A stretch of DNA of 64,000 nucleotides from Streptomyces zhaozhouensis (GCF_900230195.1 NZ_OCNE01000013.1:62001-126000); one strand, 5' to 3'; positions 1 through 8,589 are shown, counted from the stretch's first letter. The notes: generated by a model from the letters alone, not told the origin. Translations and numbers: made by a program.

Positions 1-2
1 CG

Positions 3-809
3 GCACCCACGCCGGAGGCCGCGCGCTCGCCGGTGTTCGTCGGGATCGAGGGCGGTGTCGGGACCCTCGCCGCCGCCGTCGCGGAGAACGTCGCGGGGCG
101 CGGGGCCGTGATCGAGACCGGGGTCGGCGTCACCGGGCTGCGCCGCACGGCGCGCGGCTGGGCCGCCGCGCTGGAGGACGGCCGCTCGCTGGTCGCCGAC
201 GGGGTGCTGCTCGCGGTGCCGGCGCCGGCCGCCGCGCGGCTGCTGGCGGCCGAGGCACCGGCGGCGGCGGGGGAGTTGGGGGCGGTGGAGTACGCCTCGA
301 TGGCGATCGTCACGCTGGCCTTCCGGCGCTCCGAGCTGGCCACGCTGCCGCGCGGCAGCGGCTTCCTGGTGCCGGCGGTGGAGGGGCGGACGATCAAGGC
401 GGCGACGTTCACCAGCGCCAAGTGGGACTGGGCCGCCGCCGCCGACCCCGGCCTGTTCGTGCTGCGGACCTCGGTCGGCCGCTTCGGCGAGGAGGGGCCC
501 CTGGCGTGGGACGACGCCGACCTGGTGCGGGTGGCGATGGACGACCTGGGCGAGGCGGCCGGGCTGCGCGCGGCACCCGTGGACAGCGTGGTCACCCGGT
601 GGCGGCAGGGGCTGCCGCAGTACACCGTCGGCCATGACACCCGGATCGCGCGGGTGCGCGGCTATCTCGCGGCGCTGCCGGGGCTCGGCCTGTGCGGCGC
701 GGCCTACGACGGGGTGGGCGTGCCGGCGTGCGTCGGCGGCGCCGAGCAGGCGGCGGCCGAGCTGCTGCGCACCCTGCCGACGGGGCCGCGCGGGGAGTCG
801 GGAGAATAG
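3..809 (+). CDS. hemG: Protoporphyrinogen/coproporphyrinogen oxidase, C-terminal part
   Basis: The reading frame is open from the window edge, so the N-terminal FAD-binding half lies upstream; the GTG at 33 is only an internal valine. The 268 visible residues match the C-terminal half of HemG/HemY/CgoX flavoproteins: the substrate segment RWRQGLPQYTVGH (around residue 200) and the closing flavin-contact motif GLCGAAYDGVGVPACVGG. In actinobacteria this FAD oxidase converts coproporphyrinogen III to coproporphyrin III in the coproheme branch of heme synthesis. hemQ, the last enzyme of that branch, follows after 5 bp with its ribosome site inside the end of this gene, which supports the assignment and implies co-translation. 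Confidence 0.93.
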   Translation, partial: APTPEAARSPVFVGIEGGVGTLAAAVAENVAGRGAVIETGVGVTGLRRTARGWAAALEDGRSLVADGVLLAVPAPAAARLLAAEAPAAAGELGAVEYASMAIVTLAFRRSELATLPRGSGFLVPAVEGRTIKAATFTSAKWDWAAAADPGLFVLRTSVGRFGEEGPLAWDDADLVRVAMDDLGEAAGLRAAPVDSVVTRWRQGLPQYTVGHDTRIARVRGYLAALPGLGLCGAAYDGVGVPACVGGAEQAAAELLRTLPTGPRGESGE

Positions 810-814
810 GCGCC

Positions 815-1525
815 ATGACGAACGCACCCGAGAAGCCGACCGGCAAGCGCGCCAAGGAGCTCAACGACACCATCCGCTACACCCTGTGGTCGGTCTTCCG
901 GCTGCGGGACGCGCTGCCCGAGGACAGGTCGGGGCTGGCCGACGAGGTGGAGGCGCTCTTCGAGCGGCTGGCCGCCGAGGACGTGGTGGTGCGCGGCACC
1001 TACGACGTCTCGGGGCTGCGGGCCGACGCCGACGTGCTGGTCTGGTGGCACGCGCCGACGTCGGACGCGCTCCAGCGGGCGTACAACCTGCTGCGCCGCA
1101 CCGGGCTCGGCCGGCGGCTGGAGCCGGTGTGGTCCAACATGGCGTTGCACCGGCCGGCGGAGTTCAACAAGTCGCACATCCCGGCCTTCCTCGCCGACGA
1201 GACCCCGCGCGACTACGTGTGCGTCTACCCGTTCGTCCGTTCCTACGACTGGTATCTGCTGCCGGACGAGGAGCGTCGCGGGATGCTCGCCGAGCACGGC
1301 AAGATGGCCAGGGGCTTCCCCGACGTGCGGGCCAACACCGTCGCCTCGTTCTCGCTGGGCGACTACGAGTGGATCCTGGCCTTCGAGGCCGACGAGCTGC
1401 ACCGCATCGTCGACCTGATGCGTCATCTGCGGGCCTCGAAGGCGCGGCAGCACGTGCGGGAGGAGATCCCCTTCTACACCGGCCGCCGCAGGTCGGTCGC
1501 CGAGCTGGTCGCCGGGCTGGCCTGA
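815..1525 (+). CDS. hemQ: Coproheme decarboxylase HemQ/ChdC
   Basis: This 236-residue chlorite-dismutase-family protein oxidatively decarboxylates two propionates of Fe-coproporphyrin III to give heme b. The segment YPFVRSYDWYLL (about 138-149) carries the tyrosine position used as the radical in actinobacterial ChdC, and EHGKMARG (160-167) carries the proximal heme-ligand histidine. The length is normal for the family. The ATG at 815 was chosen because GGGAG at 799-803 lies just upstream, overlapping the end of hemG; longer in-frame starts would run deep into hemG. The hemG-hemQ pair is a standard actinobacterial arrangement. Family membership is certain; the tyrosine and histidine roles are taken from the family. 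Confidence 0.95.
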   Translation: MTNAPEKPTGKRAKELNDTIRYTLWSVFRLRDALPEDRSGLADEVEALFERLAAEDVVVRGTYDVSGLRADADVLVWWHAPTSDALQRAYNLLRRTGLGRRLEPVWSNMALHRPAEFNKSHIPAFLADETPRDYVCVYPFVRSYDWYLLPDEERRGMLAEHGKMARGFPDVRANTVASFSLGDYEWILAFEADELHRIVDLMRHLRASKARQHVREEIPFYTGRRRSVAELVAGLA

Positions 1526-1545
1526 CGGGCCGGGCGGCGGTCGGT

Positions 1546-2457
1546 TCAGCCGCCGCCCCCGCCCCCGCCCCCGCAGCCGCCGCCCCCGCCGCAGCTGGAG
1601 CCGCAGCCGGAACCCCCGCCGGAGTCGCCGCCGGAGCCGGCGTCGGCCGTGCCGCAGCCGGCGGACCAGCTGGCGGACGAGGCGGAGTACGCCTGGCCGC
1701 TCTCGACCCCCACGTGCGTCAGCACGCGGCGCATCCCCATGTCCAGCACGGCGATACCGCCCAGCGCGACCATACCGGCCTTGCTCTCGACCAACGGGGG
1801 CCGTTCCTCGCGCAGTCGACGCAGCGCCTCGTAGCCGGCCGGGGGCAGCGCGCGCGACGGGGGCGCCAGCACGACGGAGCCGATCAGGGCCGTCGCGCCC
1901 AGCGCGAAGCCCAGCAGCGTGCTCGCCAGCCCGACGGCAGAGCCGGTGTCGACGTTGGCGAGCGCGAAAGGCGAGGCGAGCAGCGCGAGGCCACCCATCA
2001 GGCGCGCGCTGGTGATCGCGTGCCCCCAGGCGGCACGCTCCTCCGGCGGATAGACCAGCCCCCTGGCCACCAGCCCCCTGGCCACCAGCCCCTCGGCGAC
2101 ATCCCGCAGGGCGCGGGAGGTGAGGATCTCGGCCCGCACCCGCTTCAGCGGCACGCCCCAGCTCTCGCCGACGCTGCCCAGGGCGGCCCGCTCCAGCGGG
2201 TCCCTGGCCACCGGCCTGACCACCCGCAGCTCCTCGTTCTCCAAGGTCACCCGCCCGTCCTCCCAGAGGGCGACCAGCACCGTGTCGACGACCCTGCTCG
2301 GGCCGCCGGCGAGGAACGCCACCTCGGCGAGCGTGCCGACCCCTGGCTTCGCCGTCACCGGCACGCTCGGCCGGCAACCGGAGCGCCGCATTCCCGCCTG
2401 CACCAGGGACAGCAGCGCCACCACCCCGGGGACGATCGTCAACGCGAGCCAGACCAT
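1546..2457 (-). CDS. TIGR04222-type membrane protein with Gly/Cys-rich tail
   Basis: About 303 residues. An N-terminal membrane segment (MVWLALTIVPGVVALLSLVQ) is followed by a domain resembling the TIGR04222 family and two hydrophobic stretches in the middle (about 145-165 and 175-195). The last ~45 residues are almost only Gly, Ser and Cys, with four cysteines and a final run of eight glycines. The ATG at 2457 overlaps the stop of the preceding gene as TGATG and has AGGAGAGG 8 nt upstream; a GTG at 2466 is the alternative. It is the last gene of the MNIO unit. Function is unknown; the low-complexity Cys tail beside an MNIO enzyme suggests a modification substrate (inference). Confidence 0.75.
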   Translation of the reverse strand: MVWLALTIVPGVVALLSLVQAGMRRSGCRPSVPVTAKPGVGTLAEVAFLAGGPSRVVDTVLVALWEDGRVTLENEELRVVRPVARDPLERAALGSVGESWGVPLKRVRAEILTSRALRDVAEGLVARGLVARGLVYPPEERAAWGHAITSARLMGGLALLASPFALANVDTGSAVGLASTLLGFALGATALIGSVVLAPPSRALPPAGYEALRRLREERPPLVESKAGMVALGGIAVLDMGMRRVLTHVGVESGQAYSASSASWSAGCGTADAGSGGDSGGGSGCGSSCGGGGGCGGGGGGGG

Positions 2458-2909
2458 CACGTCCACCTCTCCTTCCGCCGCGCACGCGGCCTCATGCCGC
2501 CGACCGCCCGGCGCAGCGCGCCGGCTCGGCGGGTGGGCGGCTCCTGCCGCGCCAGCCAGCGGGTCAGCCGCCGGCGCGTCTCCTGTTCCAGCGCGAGGCC
2601 GGGCTCCGGGCCCAGCAGTCCCCGGACGAGGGCGAGCGCGTCGTGCCGGTAGCCGTCCGTCAGCGGCCGCCGGGCCGCGTGGGCGACGACGGCCGGGCGG
2701 TAGGCGGCGCCGAGGATCTCCGGCAGCTCGGGCGCGACCTTCGCCAGCACCCCGGCACGCTTGGCGACCAACGCGCGCCGCTGCACGTCCAGCCGGGCCG
2801 GGTGGAAGCCGGCGGGCGGCGGCGCGCCGGCCACCAGCGAGGCCAGCAGCGCGTCCTGCGCCGCGGCCAACCGCCGCCGCGCCGCGAGCGGTTCCGACGG
2901 CTCAGCCAT
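2457..2909 (-). CDS. Conserved partner protein of MNIO enzyme
   Basis: A 150-residue, mostly helical, arginine- and alanine-rich protein with no signal peptide or membrane segment. It is translated from an ATG at 2909 that overlaps the end of the MNIO gene by 8 bp, and its own stop overlaps the ATG of the downstream Gly/Cys-tail protein, so all three are coupled. I recall that in S. coelicolor SCO6045 an equivalent region is fused C-terminally to the DUF692 enzyme; here it is a separate chain in a different frame. Small helical partners (for example MbnC or DUF2063 proteins) commonly help MNIO enzymes recognise their substrate; that role is inferred here. Confidence 0.7.
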   Translation of the reverse strand: MAEPSEPLAARRRLAAAQDALLASLVAGAPPPAGFHPARLDVQRRALVAKRAGVLAKVAPELPEILGAAYRPAVVAHAARRPLTDGYRHDALALVRGLLGPEPGLALEQETRRRLTRWLARQEPPTRRAGALRRAVGGMRPRARRKERWT

Positions 2910-3750
2910 GGCGCGCCGCCTCGCCGTCGACCACCGCGCGGATCGCCGCCAGCTCCCCGGCCAGCTCGCCCGTCGAGGGGAAGTCCGCGTCCCGCTCCAG
3001 CATCACGCCCGGCGGCGCGACCCGCGCGCACAGTTCGCGCAACACCTCAAGCACCCGGGGCGGAACGGGGTGCGCGTGGCTGTCGTGCCACACGCCGTCC
3101 CGTTCCACCCCGCCGGCGACATGGACATAGGCCAACGCCTCCAGCGGCAGGGCCGCCAGCGCCTCGGCGGGGTCCTCGCCGCGGTTGACGTGGTTGGTGT
3201 GCAGGTTGGCGACGTCGATCAGCAGCCGCACGCCGGTGCGTTCGACCAGTTCGCCGAGGAACTGCGCCTCCGTCAGCTCCTCGTCGGGCCAGGAGACGAG
3301 GGCCGCGATGTTCTCCAGCGCCAGCGGCACGGGCAGCGCGTCCTGCGCGATGCGCACGTTGGCGCAGAGCACGTCCAGGGCGTCGAAGGTGCGGGGCACC
3401 GGCAGCAGGTGGCCCGCCTCGACGGAGGGGGTTCCGGTGAGCCGGCCGCCCGACCTGACGAACGCGATGTGCTCGGTGACCAGCGGTGCCCTCAGCCGCT
3501 CCGCGACGGAGGCGAGCGCCACCAGCCGCGCGGGCGAGGGGCGTTCGGCCCCGCCGAGGCCGAGGCTCACACCGTGCGGCACCATGGTGGTGCCCCGGGC
3601 CCGCAGCAGCTCCAGGGCGGCGGGCAGCCGGTCGACGTGGACGTTCTCCGCGACGACCTCGACCCAGTCGATCCCGGGTAACGCCGCGATGGACTCCGCC
3701 AACTCCGGTCGCCAGCCGATCCCCAGGCCCAGCCTCGTGTCCGCCCCCAT
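2902..3750 (-). CDS. MNIO (DUF692/UPF0276) family metalloenzyme
   Basis: A 282-residue TIM-barrel protein of the DUF692 family, whose characterised members (MbnB, TglH and relatives) use two or three iron ions to modify cysteine or other residues in ribosomally made peptides. Visible candidate metal-ligand segments are MVPHGVSLGLG, EHIAFVRSG, LALENIAAL, LLIDVANLHTNH and YVHVAGG with WHDSHAHP, in family order. The ATG at 3750 has GGGGAGG 7 nt upstream and gives the typical N-terminus LGLGIGWRPEL; longer starts lack this. It leads a three-gene operon with a partner and a Gly/Cys-tailed protein, facing away from zapE. The exact reaction is unknown. Confidence 0.9.
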   Translation of the reverse strand: MGADTRLGLGIGWRPELAESIAALPGIDWVEVVAENVHVDRLPAALELLRARGTTMVPHGVSLGLGGAERPSPARLVALASVAERLRAPLVTEHIAFVRSGGRLTGTPSVEAGHLLPVPRTFDALDVLCANVRIAQDALPVPLALENIAALVSWPDEELTEAQFLGELVERTGVRLLIDVANLHTNHVNRGEDPAEALAALPLEALAYVHVAGGVERDGVWHDSHAHPVPPRVLEVLRELCARVAPPGVMLERDADFPSTGELAGELAAIRAVVDGEAARHG

Positions 3751-3975
3751 GGACCACCTCCCCAGTGCTCCGGCCCCCGCCGGCCGTCCGTGCACACGCT
3801 CATCCCCCAGACTGCGCGGGGCAATCGGGCGGTGCGCACGATTTGAGGTACTTCTGAGCTGGAGCTGAGGCGGAGTTGAGCTTTCCCGCCCGAACGCCGT
3901 CCGGCGCGTGTCCGAACGGCCGCCGGGCGACGCCCGGTCGGGGACCGGAAGGTGTCGGGAAGGGACCGGGGAGGG

Positions 3976-5055
3976 TCAGTCGCTGTCCGCGTCCCTGGCG
4001 AGGGCGGTCAGCCGGGAGATGGCGCGGAAGTACTTCTTGCGGTAGCCGCCCCGCCGCATCTCCTCGCTGAAGAGCCGGTCGAACGGCTGGCCCGACGCCA
4101 GCACCGGCACCTCCCGGTCGTAGAGCCGGTCGGCGAGCACCACCAGCCGCAGCGCCGTGGCCTGGTCGGGCACCGGTCGCACGTCGGTGAGGCAGACCAT
4201 GCCCACCCCGTCGCAGAGCGCGCCGTAACGGCTGGGGTGCACGCGCGCCAGATGGTCCAGCAGGGTGCCGAAGTCGTCCAGCGTCGCGCCCTCGGTGGCC
4301 CGCGCCGCGGCGACCACCTCGTCCGTCGGCCGGGGCGCCGGCGCCTCGGGCAGGCCGCGGTGCCGGTAGTCCTCGCCGTCCACCCGCAGCGCCCTGAAGT
4401 GGGCGGAGAGCCCCTGGATCTCGCGCAGGAAGTCGGCGGCGGCGAAACGTCCCTCGCCGAGCTTGCCTGGCAGCGTGTTCGAGGTGGCGGCCAGCGCCAC
4501 GCCCTCCTCGACCAGGCGCGACAGCAGCGAGGAGATGAGCACGGTGTCGCCCGGGTCGTCGAGCTCGAACTCGTCGACGCACAGCAGCTGGTGGCCGCCG
4601 AGGGTGCGCACGGTCTGCTGGAAGCCGAGCGCGCCGACCAGGTTGGTCAGCTCGACGAAGGTGCCGAACGCCTTGCGCTCGGGAGGCGCGGGCGCCGCGT
4701 GCCACAGGGAGGCCAGCAGATGGGTCTTGCCGACGCCGAAGCCGCCGTCCAGATAGATCCCGCGCGGCCCGGCCGGCTCGCTCCTGCGGGAGCGCGCGCG
4801 GAAGAGTCCGCGCCGTCCGCCCCTGGCCGCGCTCCCGCCGAGGGTGCCGGCGAAGTCCTCCAGCGCCTTGATCGCGGCGCGCTGGCTGGGCTGCGCGGGG
4901 TCGGGCACATAGGTGTCGAAACGGACCGCGTCGAAGCGCGGCGGCGGCACCATCTCGGCCACCAGCCGTTCGGCCGGCACCTGGGGCGAACGGGCGCTGA
5001 GCGCCGGCGGCTCGCCCTCGTGGCTGGTCGGCTGGGGTGCGCTGGGGGTGGACAC
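3976..5055 (-). CDS. zapE: ZapE/AFG1-family cell-division ATPase
   Basis: About 359 residues with an AFG1-like P-loop ATPase fold: PPRFDAVRFDTYVPDPAQPSQ near residue 38 is the typical N-terminal entry, GGFGVGKTH (104-112) is Walker A and LLCVDEFEL (157-165) is Walker B, with SNTLP a little further on as a sensor-like segment. In proteobacteria ZapE binds FtsZ at the constricting septum, while mitochondrial AFG1 acts in protein quality control; the actinobacterial role is not established. The GTG at 5055 was chosen because the family N-terminus begins here and the divergent reductase gene starts at 5122; its ribosome site is weak. The frame stays open far upstream because of high GC. Confidence 0.88.
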   Translation of the reverse strand: MSTPSAPQPTSHEGEPPALSARSPQVPAERLVAEMVPPPRFDAVRFDTYVPDPAQPSQRAAIKALEDFAGTLGGSAARGGRRGLFRARSRRSEPAGPRGIYLDGGFGVGKTHLLASLWHAAPAPPERKAFGTFVELTNLVGALGFQQTVRTLGGHQLLCVDEFELDDPGDTVLISSLLSRLVEEGVALAATSNTLPGKLGEGRFAAADFLREIQGLSAHFRALRVDGEDYRHRGLPEAPAPRPTDEVVAAARATEGATLDDFGTLLDHLARVHPSRYGALCDGVGMVCLTDVRPVPDQATALRLVVLADRLYDREVPVLASGQPFDRLFSEEMRRGGYRKKYFRAISRLTALARDADSD

Positions 5056-5121
5056 GGTCTTCGATTCTACGCCAGACGGGTGGTCCCGGCCGTGCGGGAC
5101 CGCTGTGCCAGACTGCGGCCC

Positions 5122-5961
5122 ATGCGCCGGCTGTTTCCTCCGCCCTCCGCCCCCTCGGGCGCCACGTCCGCCGCTTCGCACGCCCCCGCGCCCCCCGGCG
5201 AGCTGCCCACGCCCGGTCTCGCCGAGCTCGCCGAGGCGTACGCCTACCCGGAGCCGGTCGCCGCCGACGGCTGCTGGGTGCGGGCCAACATGGTCGCCTC
5301 GGCGGACGGCGCCGCCCACCACGGCCACCGTTCCCAGCCGCTCTCGGGGCCGGCCGACATGCGGGTCTTCGGGGTGCTGCGGGCGTTGGCCGACGCCGTG
5401 GTCGTGGGTGCCGAGACCGTGCGCGCCGAGGGCTACCGGCCGGCCCGGGTACGCGCGGAGTTCGCGGAGCGCCGCGCCGCCGCGGGGCAGGCGCCGGCCG
5501 CCGCCGTCGCGGTGGTCTCCGCCGCCCTCGACCTGGACTTCGGCGCGCCGCTCTTCGCCGCCCCCGCGGTGCCGACCCTGGTGCTCACCGGAGCCGGGGC
5601 GCCGGCCGGGCGGCTCGCCGCGGCGGGGGAGGCGGGGGTGGAGGTGGTCGTCGCCGGTGAGGGCGCGACGGCGGAGCCGCACCGGGTCAGGGCGGAGCTG
5701 GCCGCCCGCGGGCTCACCCGGCTGCTGGCCGAGGGCGGGCCCCGGGTGCTGGGCGCGTTCGCCGGCGCGCGGGCGCTGGACGAGCTCTGTCTGACGGTCG
5801 CGCCCCGGATCGCGCTCGGCGCGGCGCCCCGGATCACCACCGGCCCCGAGCTGCCGTCGCCGCTGGACTTCCACCTCACCGACCTGCTGGAAGAGGACGG
5901 TTTCCTCTTCCACCGCTACCGCTCGGCCGAGCCGCCACGGCCCCCGGCGACCGACGGCTGA
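5122..5961 (+). CDS. Pyrimidine reductase family protein (RibD C-terminal domain)
   Basis: A 279-residue protein of the RibD_C/dihydrofolate-reductase-like fold. Family signs are the N-terminal segment WVRANMVASADGAAHH, the nucleotide-binding region VLRALADAVVVGAETVRAEGYRPA, and LLAEGGPRVLGAF near residue 205. Stand-alone RibD_C proteins of this type are common in actinobacteria and are predicted NADPH-dependent reductases; which pyrimidine or pterin they reduce is not known. No deaminase domain is present, so it is not a full RibD. The ATG at 5122 lies 66 bp from the divergent zapE start, so the two share a short promoter region. Confidence 0.85.
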   Translation: MRRLFPPPSAPSGATSAASHAPAPPGELPTPGLAELAEAYAYPEPVAADGCWVRANMVASADGAAHHGHRSQPLSGPADMRVFGVLRALADAVVVGAETVRAEGYRPARVRAEFAERRAAAGQAPAAAVAVVSAALDLDFGAPLFAAPAVPTLVLTGAGAPAGRLAAAGEAGVEVVVAGEGATAEPHRVRAELAARGLTRLLAEGGPRVLGAFAGARALDELCLTVAPRIALGAAPRITTGPELPSPLDFHLTDLLEEDGFLFHRYRSAEPPRPPATDG

Positions 5962-6097
5962 CACCGGAGGGTCTGACAATCTGCGGAATGCGACGTTCCG
6001 CTTATTCTGGTGTGGGCAGACTGAAAGGGCGCGGCGCCGTGTCAGCACGGTGTTCCGCCGACGGGGAGCGCGGACCGGCCGACGAAGGGCGCAGAGC

Positions 6098-6565
6098 GTG
6101 ATCACGACTGTCCTCATGATCGAGAAACCCCTGGTGCCCACCGACACCGAGCTGGTCACCACCCTGCACGGCGACGAGGAGCAGTCCTTCGTGGTGCTGA
6201 TGCAGCCGCGAGGCGACCAGGACCAGCTGCTGCGGGCCCTGGACGACGTGGCGCTCGGCGAGTTGGGCGACGCCGTCAGGGAACCGAGGGAGCCGGTGGG
6301 CGGGGCGGCGGTGCCCCCGGCGATGCGGGGGCTCGAACTGTCGCTGGACGCGCTGCGCGACAGCGGCGCCGACGCCGTCGGCCAGCTGGTGGAGGAACGC
6401 CCCCTGGAGGTGCTGGCCTCCGTGGTCCGGGAGACCGGCGCGGACGAGGTGGTGGTGCTGACCGCGCCGCACTACGTCGAGGAGCTGTTCCACCGCGACT
6501 GGGCCTCCCGCGCGCGCCACCGGGTCGGCGTGCCGGTGCTGCGGCTCTTCGCGCACACCGAGTAG
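6098..6565 (+). CDS. Conserved actinobacterial protein of unknown function
   Basis: 155 residues, acidic, without membrane segments. Homologues in streptomycetes are often labelled indole-3-glycerol phosphate synthase, but none of the TIM-barrel motifs of TrpC are visible and the length is too short. The N-terminus ITTVLMIEKPLVPTDTELVTTL and the C-terminal strand-helix pattern ETGADEVVVLTAPHYVEELFH resemble a small alpha/beta domain of the USP type; that is a weak structural guess. The GTG at 6098 has AAGGG about 10 nt upstream; an ATG at 6116 is an alternative. It sits directly before murC, separated by 111 bp. Confidence 0.75.
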   Translation: MITTVLMIEKPLVPTDTELVTTLHGDEEQSFVVLMQPRGDQDQLLRALDDVALGELGDAVREPREPVGGAAVPPAMRGLELSLDALRDSGADAVGQLVEERPLEVLASVVRETGADEVVVLTAPHYVEELFHRDWASRARHRVGVPVLRLFAHTE

Positions 6566-6676
6566 CCGGACGCCGAGTAGCCGGTCACCGGGCAGCCGGT
6601 CGCCGGGCTTGCGCGGCTTCCCGGGGAGCGGGTGCGAGAATCGGGCAGCCAACGCGTCTAGCAGGGAGACTGACGA

Positions 6677-8071
6677 ATGACCACGGCGATCCCGCCCGGC
6701 ATGGAACGACCGCACCTCATCGGCGTCGGCGGCGCCGGCATGTCGGGCATCGCCAAGCTGCTGGCCGGGCGCGGCGCCGCCGTCGCCGGCAGCGACTCCC
6801 GCACCTCGGAGACGGTGGCCGCGCTCACCGCCCTCGGCGTCACCGTGCACCTCGGCCACCGCGCCGAGCACCTGGCGTCCGACGCCAGCTGCGTGGTGGT
6901 CTCCAGCGCCATCCGCGAGGACAACCCGGAGCTGGCCGAGGCCGCCCGGCGCGGGCTGCCCGTGGTCCACCGGGCCGAGGCGCTGGCCGCGTTGATGGCC
7001 GACACCCGCGCCATCGCCGTCGCCGGCACCCACGGCAAGACGACCACCACCTCGATGCTGGCCGTCGGCCTCACCGCGCTGGGCCTCTCGCCGTCCTACG
7101 CGATCGGCGGGGATCTGGACGCGCCCGGCTCCAACGCCGAACAGGGCACCGGGGACCTCTTCGTCGCCGAGGCCGACGAGAGCGACCGAAGCTTCCACCA
7201 CTACCGCCCCGACGTGGCGATCATCCTCAACGTGGAGCTCGACCACCACGCCAACTACGCCTCGATGGACGAGATCTACGACTCCTTCGAGACCTTCGTC
7301 GACCGGGTGCGCCCCGGCGGCACGCTGGTGATCAACGCCGACCAGGAGGGCGCCCGCAAGCTCACCGCCCGGCTCGCCGGCCGCCCGGGGCTCGAGCTGG
7401 TCACCTACGGCGAGGCCGAGGGCGCCGACGTGTGCGTGACCGGCCTGCGGCCCGACGGGCTGACCAGCGAGGTCACCGTGGAACTCGGCGGCCGCACGCT
7501 GACCTTCGGCGTCTCGGTGCCCGGCCGCCACTACGCGCACAACGCGGTCGCCGCCCTGGCCGCCGGCGTCGCCGCCGGGGTGCCGGCCGACGCGCTGGCC
7601 CGCGCGCTGGCCAGCTACACGGGGGTGCGCCGCCGGCTCCAGTTCAAGGGCGAGGCGGGCGGCGTGCGGGTCATCGACTCCTACGCGCACCACCCCACCG
7701 AGATGGTGGCCGACCTGGAGGCCATCAGGGCGGGCGCGGGGGAGGGGCGGGTGCTGGTCGTCTTCCAGCCGCACCTCTTCAGCCGCACCCAGGAGCTGGG
7801 CACCGAGATGGGCCGGGCGCTGGCCCTGGCCGACGCCAGCCTGGTGATGGACATCTATCCCGCCAGGGAGGACCCGATCCCCGGTGTGACCAGCGACCTG
7901 ATCATCGAGGCCGCCCGCCGCCACGGCGCCGACGTCACCGCCGTCGCGGCCGCGACGGCGGTCCCGGACGCCGTCGCGGGAATCGCGGGACCCGGCGACC
8001 TCGTTCTCACCATGGGCGCGGGCGACGTCACCGAGCTGGGTCCGCTCGTCCTCGGGCGCCTCGCGGTCTGA
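6677..8071 (+). CDS. murC: UDP-N-acetylmuramate--L-alanine ligase
   Basis: MurC adds L-alanine to UDP-MurNAc with ATP, the first amino-acid step of peptidoglycan precursor synthesis in the cytoplasm. The 464-residue length is normal. GVGGAGMSGIAKLLA (16-30) is the N-terminal Rossmann motif, GTHGKTTTTSML (117-128) the ATP loop, and DSYAHHPTEM the C-terminal domain signature of Mur ligases. The ATG at 6677 follows GGGAGACTGACGA, a good ribosome site. As in other streptomycetes it stands apart from the main division and cell-wall cluster, here followed after 49 bp by msrB. Confidence 0.96.
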   Translation: MTTAIPPGMERPHLIGVGGAGMSGIAKLLAGRGAAVAGSDSRTSETVAALTALGVTVHLGHRAEHLASDASCVVVSSAIREDNPELAEAARRGLPVVHRAEALAALMADTRAIAVAGTHGKTTTTSMLAVGLTALGLSPSYAIGGDLDAPGSNAEQGTGDLFVAEADESDRSFHHYRPDVAIILNVELDHHANYASMDEIYDSFETFVDRVRPGGTLVINADQEGARKLTARLAGRPGLELVTYGEAEGADVCVTGLRPDGLTSEVTVELGGRTLTFGVSVPGRHYAHNAVAALAAGVAAGVPADALARALASYTGVRRRLQFKGEAGGVRVIDSYAHHPTEMVADLEAIRAGAGEGRVLVVFQPHLFSRTQELGTEMGRALALADASLVMDIYPAREDPIPGVTSDLIIEAARRHGADVTAVAAATAVPDAVAGIAGPGDLVLTMGAGDVTELGPLVLGRLAV

Positions 8072-8120
8072 GCGCGTCCGGCGTCACCCGGCCCCCACGG
8101 AAAGAACACGGAGGAGAACC

Positions 8121-8528
8121 ATGGCCTACGAGGTCGAGAAGTCCGACGAAGAGTGGCGCGCCCAGCTGTCCGACGAGGAGTACCGGGTGCTGCGCCAGGC
8201 CGGCACGGAGCGGGCGTTCACCGGCGAGTACACCGACACCAAGACCGAGGGCGTCTACCACTGCCGGGCCTGCGGCGCCGAACTGTTCCGCTCGGACACC
8301 AAGTTCGAGTCGCACTGCGGCTGGCCCTCGTTCTTCGACCCGGCGGACAGCGACGCGGTCGAGACCAGGGCCGACGACTCGCTGCCCGGCCGGCCCCGCA
8401 CTGAGGTGCTGTGCCGCACCTGCGGCTCCCACCTCGGCCACGTCTTCGCGGGCGAGGGCTACGACACCCCCACCGACCTGCGGTACTGCATCAACTCCAT
8501 CGCCGTCCGCCTGGAGCCGACCAGCTAG
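8121..8528 (+). CDS. msrB: Peptide-methionine (R)-S-oxide reductase
   Basis: MsrB reduces the R-sulfoxide of methionine in proteins, repairing oxidative damage. The 135 residues carry both zinc CxxC pairs (Cys48/51 and Cys98/101), the SHCGWPSFF segment (65-72) and the catalytic cysteine in RYCINS (Cys123). GGAGGAGAACC directly precedes the ATG. It reads in the same direction as murC with 49 bp between them and ends at a strong hairpin facing treZ. Confidence 0.96.
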   Translation: MAYEVEKSDEEWRAQLSDEEYRVLRQAGTERAFTGEYTDTKTEGVYHCRACGAELFRSDTKFESHCGWPSFFDPADSDAVETRADDSLPGRPRTEVLCRTCGSHLGHVFAGEGYDTPTDLRYCINSIAVRLEPTS

Positions 8529-8537
8529 GCCCGGCCG

Positions 8538-8559
8538 CCGGCGGCGCGTCAGCCGCCGG
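8538..8559. terminator. Bidirectional hairpin between msrB and treZ
   Basis: An 8-bp perfect GC stem, CCGGCGGC pairing with GCCGCCGG, with a 6-nt loop. It lies between the convergent ends of msrB and treZ; there is no U-tract, as is usual in high-GC actinomycetes. Confidence 0.5.
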
Positions 8560-8589
8560 CCCCGGGCCGGGGGCGCGTCGCCGCGCGGC

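Noticed and set aside
634..2652. Very long plus-strand open frame of about 670 codons.
   Set aside because: It runs antisense to the TIGR04222 gene and across hemQ in another frame, and is Arg/Ala/Gly-rich without any domain; a high-GC shadow.
6098..6565. Indole-3-glycerol phosphate synthase label often given to homologues of this protein.
   Set aside because: No TrpC barrel motifs are visible and 155 residues is too short; kept as unknown.
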